A stretch of DNA of 55,733 nt from Nitrospirota bacterium (GTDB taxonomy: Bacteria > Nitrospirota > Thermodesulfovibrionia > Thermodesulfovibrionales > JdFR-85). Below, piece after piece: positions 53,963 to 55,733 of this stretch. Made by a program: the position numbers and the translations under genes. The stretch is from NCBI GenBank assembly GCA_015484595.1, contig WFMM01000053.1:1-55733 (forward strand), read 5' to 3'. Position 1 is the first letter of the stretch. The number at the start of each line of letters is the position of its first letter. The notes below the pieces were generated by a model. It searched no databases. It was not told the origin of the DNA and saw nothing but the letters and a program-made list of their open reading frames with translations.

Positions 53963-54706
53963 ATGAGGTTACCCTGTAGATGGGTCAATCACCTGATCGG
54001 TCAATATATTGATGGAGAACTGAGTCCTGTAAAAACTGCAATAGTTAGAAAGCATCTCAAGACATGTAAGGTGTGCAATACTGAGATGCAAGAGATGCTT
54101 TCATTAAGGACCATTCTTAGGGATGTTCAGTCAGAGATCATCCCTCCTCAATACCTTAAGAAACAGATAATTTCAAGAATTGAGTCAGAAACAATCCCCT
54201 CTCAGAAAAGAAGATGGTTTTTTCAGCCTGAATTTTCATGGGGTATTGTTACACTTTTAGTTGTGATTTTTATGCTTTCAGTGCTTATAGCAACAAAGCC
54301 AGATGCAAGGGCATGCCGGGTGGTTCAGTCTTTGAGTCAAAGACCTGCAAGGGTCTTTAAGAAGCTTAGGCAGGCTGAACTTTCAACGATTCTGAAATTT
54401 ATGCCGGATAGCCCCGAGATAATAGTGCCTAACAGCCTTGCACTTTTTAACCTCTCTGAATATGGCCGTGGTGAGGTTATCATCGCGCAAATGACGGTCA
54501 ACATAGACGGTAAAGTAATGACTTATATGCATGGAAGCGATAGTATTTTAAAGCCAATGTTTCCATCAGGTGTCAGGCTGTATCCTGTTAATGTGGAGGG
54601 AAAGACATTTCTTATAGGAGACTTTAAGGGTTACAGACTTGTGTACTGGTACAGTGATAACAAACCCGTGGCAGTCCTTTTACATCACCGTTCATCCCAG
54701 ATATGA
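53963..54706 (+). CDS. membrane zinc anti-sigma factor
   Basis: 247 residues. The cytoplasmic N-terminus has the ZAS signature His31-x3-Cys35-x2-Cys38 (KHLKTCKVC). One membrane helix (about 90-111) follows. The 135-residue outer part ends in beta-rich sequence (VRLYPVNVEGKTFLIGDF, GYRLVYWYSDNKPVAVLLHH) that resembles sensor domains of other anti-sigma proteins but was not identified. It should hold the upstream sigma factor inactive. GGGAGAG lies before the ATG. The next gene starts on its stop (ATGA). Confidence 0.88.
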   Translation: MRLPCRWVNHLIGQYIDGELSPVKTAIVRKHLKTCKVCNTEMQEMLSLRTILRDVQSEIIPPQYLKKQIISRIESETIPSQKRRWFFQPEFSWGIVTLLVVIFMLSVLIATKPDARACRVVQSLSQRPARVFKKLRQAELSTILKFMPDSPEIIVPNSLALFNLSEYGRGEVIIAQMTVNIDGKVMTYMHGSDSILKPMFPSGVRLYPVNVEGKTFLIGDFKGYRLVYWYSDNKPVAVLLHHRSSQI

Positions 54707-55733
54707 CGGAATACAATCTCAGAAAGAGGCTTTTCCTTGCTTTTTTTCTCATAATTATCATTCCTCTGCCGATATTCTTTATCGTTGGTATAAAAGGATT
54801 GATACCCTATATGGAAAAGATGGAGATGTATAGATTGATGAGGGATACCATTAACATTGCTGGGATGCTTCAGGCAAGAACAAAGGAGTTTAAATCAGAG
54901 GTATTGTTCCTTTCTGAATCACAGTATTTAAAGGAATTGATCAACAACAAGGGTGATAAAAACAGAACGAGATCAGCACTGGAGACCTTCTTTGTATCTT
55001 TCTCAAGACATAAACCTATCTATTATCAGATCAGGTATATTAATGAGAAGGGTATGGAAGTAGTGAGGGTCAATGATGGCAGGCCTGTTCCTGTTGAAAG
55101 ATTGCAGGATAAAAGTAAACGATATTATTTTATTGAAGCCATGAAACTCAAAAAGGGTGAGATATATGCATCCCCTATGGATCTCAACAGGGAATGGGGT
55201 AAGATAGAGATGCCCTTCAGACCTGTTATAAGGTATGCAACCCCTGTTTTTGATGAAAGAGGCAACAAAAGGGGAATTGTTATCACAAATGTAGATGCCA
55301 GGCAGTTTCTGAATGAGTTGCAAAAAAACGCAATAGACGAGTCAATAAGGCCAATGCTTATTGATAGTAAGGGCTATTACCTTTCTCATCCTGACAGGAG
55401 CAAGGAATGGGGTGGACCCCGTGATCTTAACACGGGTGAGAATATAAAAAAGGATTATCCGGATTATGTGGTGAAGAGACTTCAGTCGAAACGTGCGGAT
55501 GTGTTCCTTGACAGCAAGACAAAAAAGGTCTTTGCCTTTGCACCTATATATCCTGGCACCGATGAAAGGAATGCATGGTGTTTTGTCCAGGAGGTCTCTC
55601 TGGATTATGGTGGTTTTAAGACCGTTATGTATCTTAAAAGACTTATTATAATCCTCACGACTATATCCATCATTGCTGGCACCTATCTCAGTTATTTACT
55701 TGCAGGATGGCTTTCAAGGATTACCTGTAGAGA
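54703..55733 (+). CDS. membrane sensor protein with Cache-like domain, 3' truncated
   Basis: An open frame of 343 codons from the ATG at 54703 runs off the window. A membrane helix (about 11-33) is followed by a long extracytoplasmic region (about 40-305) with an RYINEKGMEVVRV motif and paired PAS-like halves (ASPMDLNREWG, RYATPVFDERG; DSKGYYLSHPDRSKEWG), typical of double-Cache sensors. A second helix (about 310-332) then leads into the cytoplasm. A HAMP plus kinase, cyclase or chemoreceptor module is expected beyond the window. It is coupled to the anti-sigma gene by a 4-nt overlap. Confidence 0.85.
   Translation, partial: MTEYNLRKRLFLAFFLIIIIPLPIFFIVGIKGLIPYMEKMEMYRLMRDTINIAGMLQARTKEFKSEVLFLSESQYLKELINNKGDKNRTRSALETFFVSFSRHKPIYYQIRYINEKGMEVVRVNDGRPVPVERLQDKSKRYYFIEAMKLKKGEIYASPMDLNREWGKIEMPFRPVIRYATPVFDERGNKRGIVITNVDARQFLNELQKNAIDESIRPMLIDSKGYYLSHPDRSKEWGGPRDLNTGENIKKDYPDYVVKRLQSKRADVFLDSKTKKVFAFAPIYPGTDERNAWCFVQEVSLDYGGFKTVMYLKRLIIILTTISIIAGTYLSYLLAGWLSRITCR

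Overview
The window is 55.7 kb of densely packed bacterial chromosome, moderately G+C, with no phage, plasmid or insertion-sequence genes. The gene set combines a Pab1020-type RNA ligase with its PIN partner, an rnfCDGEAB operon whose RnfB is iron-sulfur rich, hypF/hypD/larB, paired DUF507 genes, a two-CW protein and many multidomain signalling proteins. This fits an anaerobic or microaerophilic Gram-negative of the Nitrospirota/Desulfobacterota type. That placement is inferred from gene content, not from a phylogeny. Many starts are TTG or GTG, and convergent neighbours often share their stop codons.

Layout. 1-4.2 kb: RNA metabolism (tRNA nucleotidyltransferase, ATP-dependent RNA ligase, PIN-domain partner). 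4.2-7.1 kb (minus): a LapA-LapB-like fusion, rlmH, rsfS, nadD and a ferredoxin. 7.1-8.9 kb: cobS-cobT. 9.2-12.8 kb: tRNA-Leu, then a damage-response stretch with lexA, a small WxGRxxxV protein, a vapBC toxin-antitoxin pair and dinB. 12.8-18.7 kb: a B12-type radical SAM protein, hypF-hypD and larB. 19-21.7 kb: yceD-rpmF-plsX-fabH. 22-29.8 kb: acyP, bioB, an RNase Z-like protein, ychF, tsaB, a TPR protein, a histidine kinase and mnmA. 30.3-36.3 kb: a two-CW protein and the rnf operon. 36.3-44.1 kb (minus): panC, ispG, mltG, groES-groEL under CIRCE control, a zinc-ribbon receiver protein and a rhomboid protease. 44.3-51.1 kb: HD-GYP and GGDEF signalling proteins, a large hybrid kinase and a DNA alkyl-repair enzyme. 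51.2-53.0 kb: rpsF-ssb-rpsR with two DUF507 genes. 53.4 kb to the end: ECF sigma factor, zinc anti-sigma factor and a truncated membrane sensor.

The most unusual non-coding feature is a dispersed family of modular intergenic elements made of 7-, 8- and 9-bp tandem repeats. The modules recur in the same order and share a conserved non-tandem core. Five long copies lie between 14.2 and 25.9 kb, with single-module fragments elsewhere. Two same-direction copies flank acyP. A second, hairpin-based repeat family occupies the groES-groEL and ssb-rpsR spacers and runs up to the downstream ribosome binding site in both.

The best candidate for a little-described protein system is the RNA ligase/PIN-nuclease pair joined to a tRNA nucleotidyltransferase: enzymes that could cut, seal and end-repair RNA. 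Other points of interest are a Rossmann-domain hybrid kinase ending in a degenerate GGDSF domain, a LapA-LapB fusion, an RnfB with extra ferredoxin motifs, and an rsfS with no ordinary start codon.
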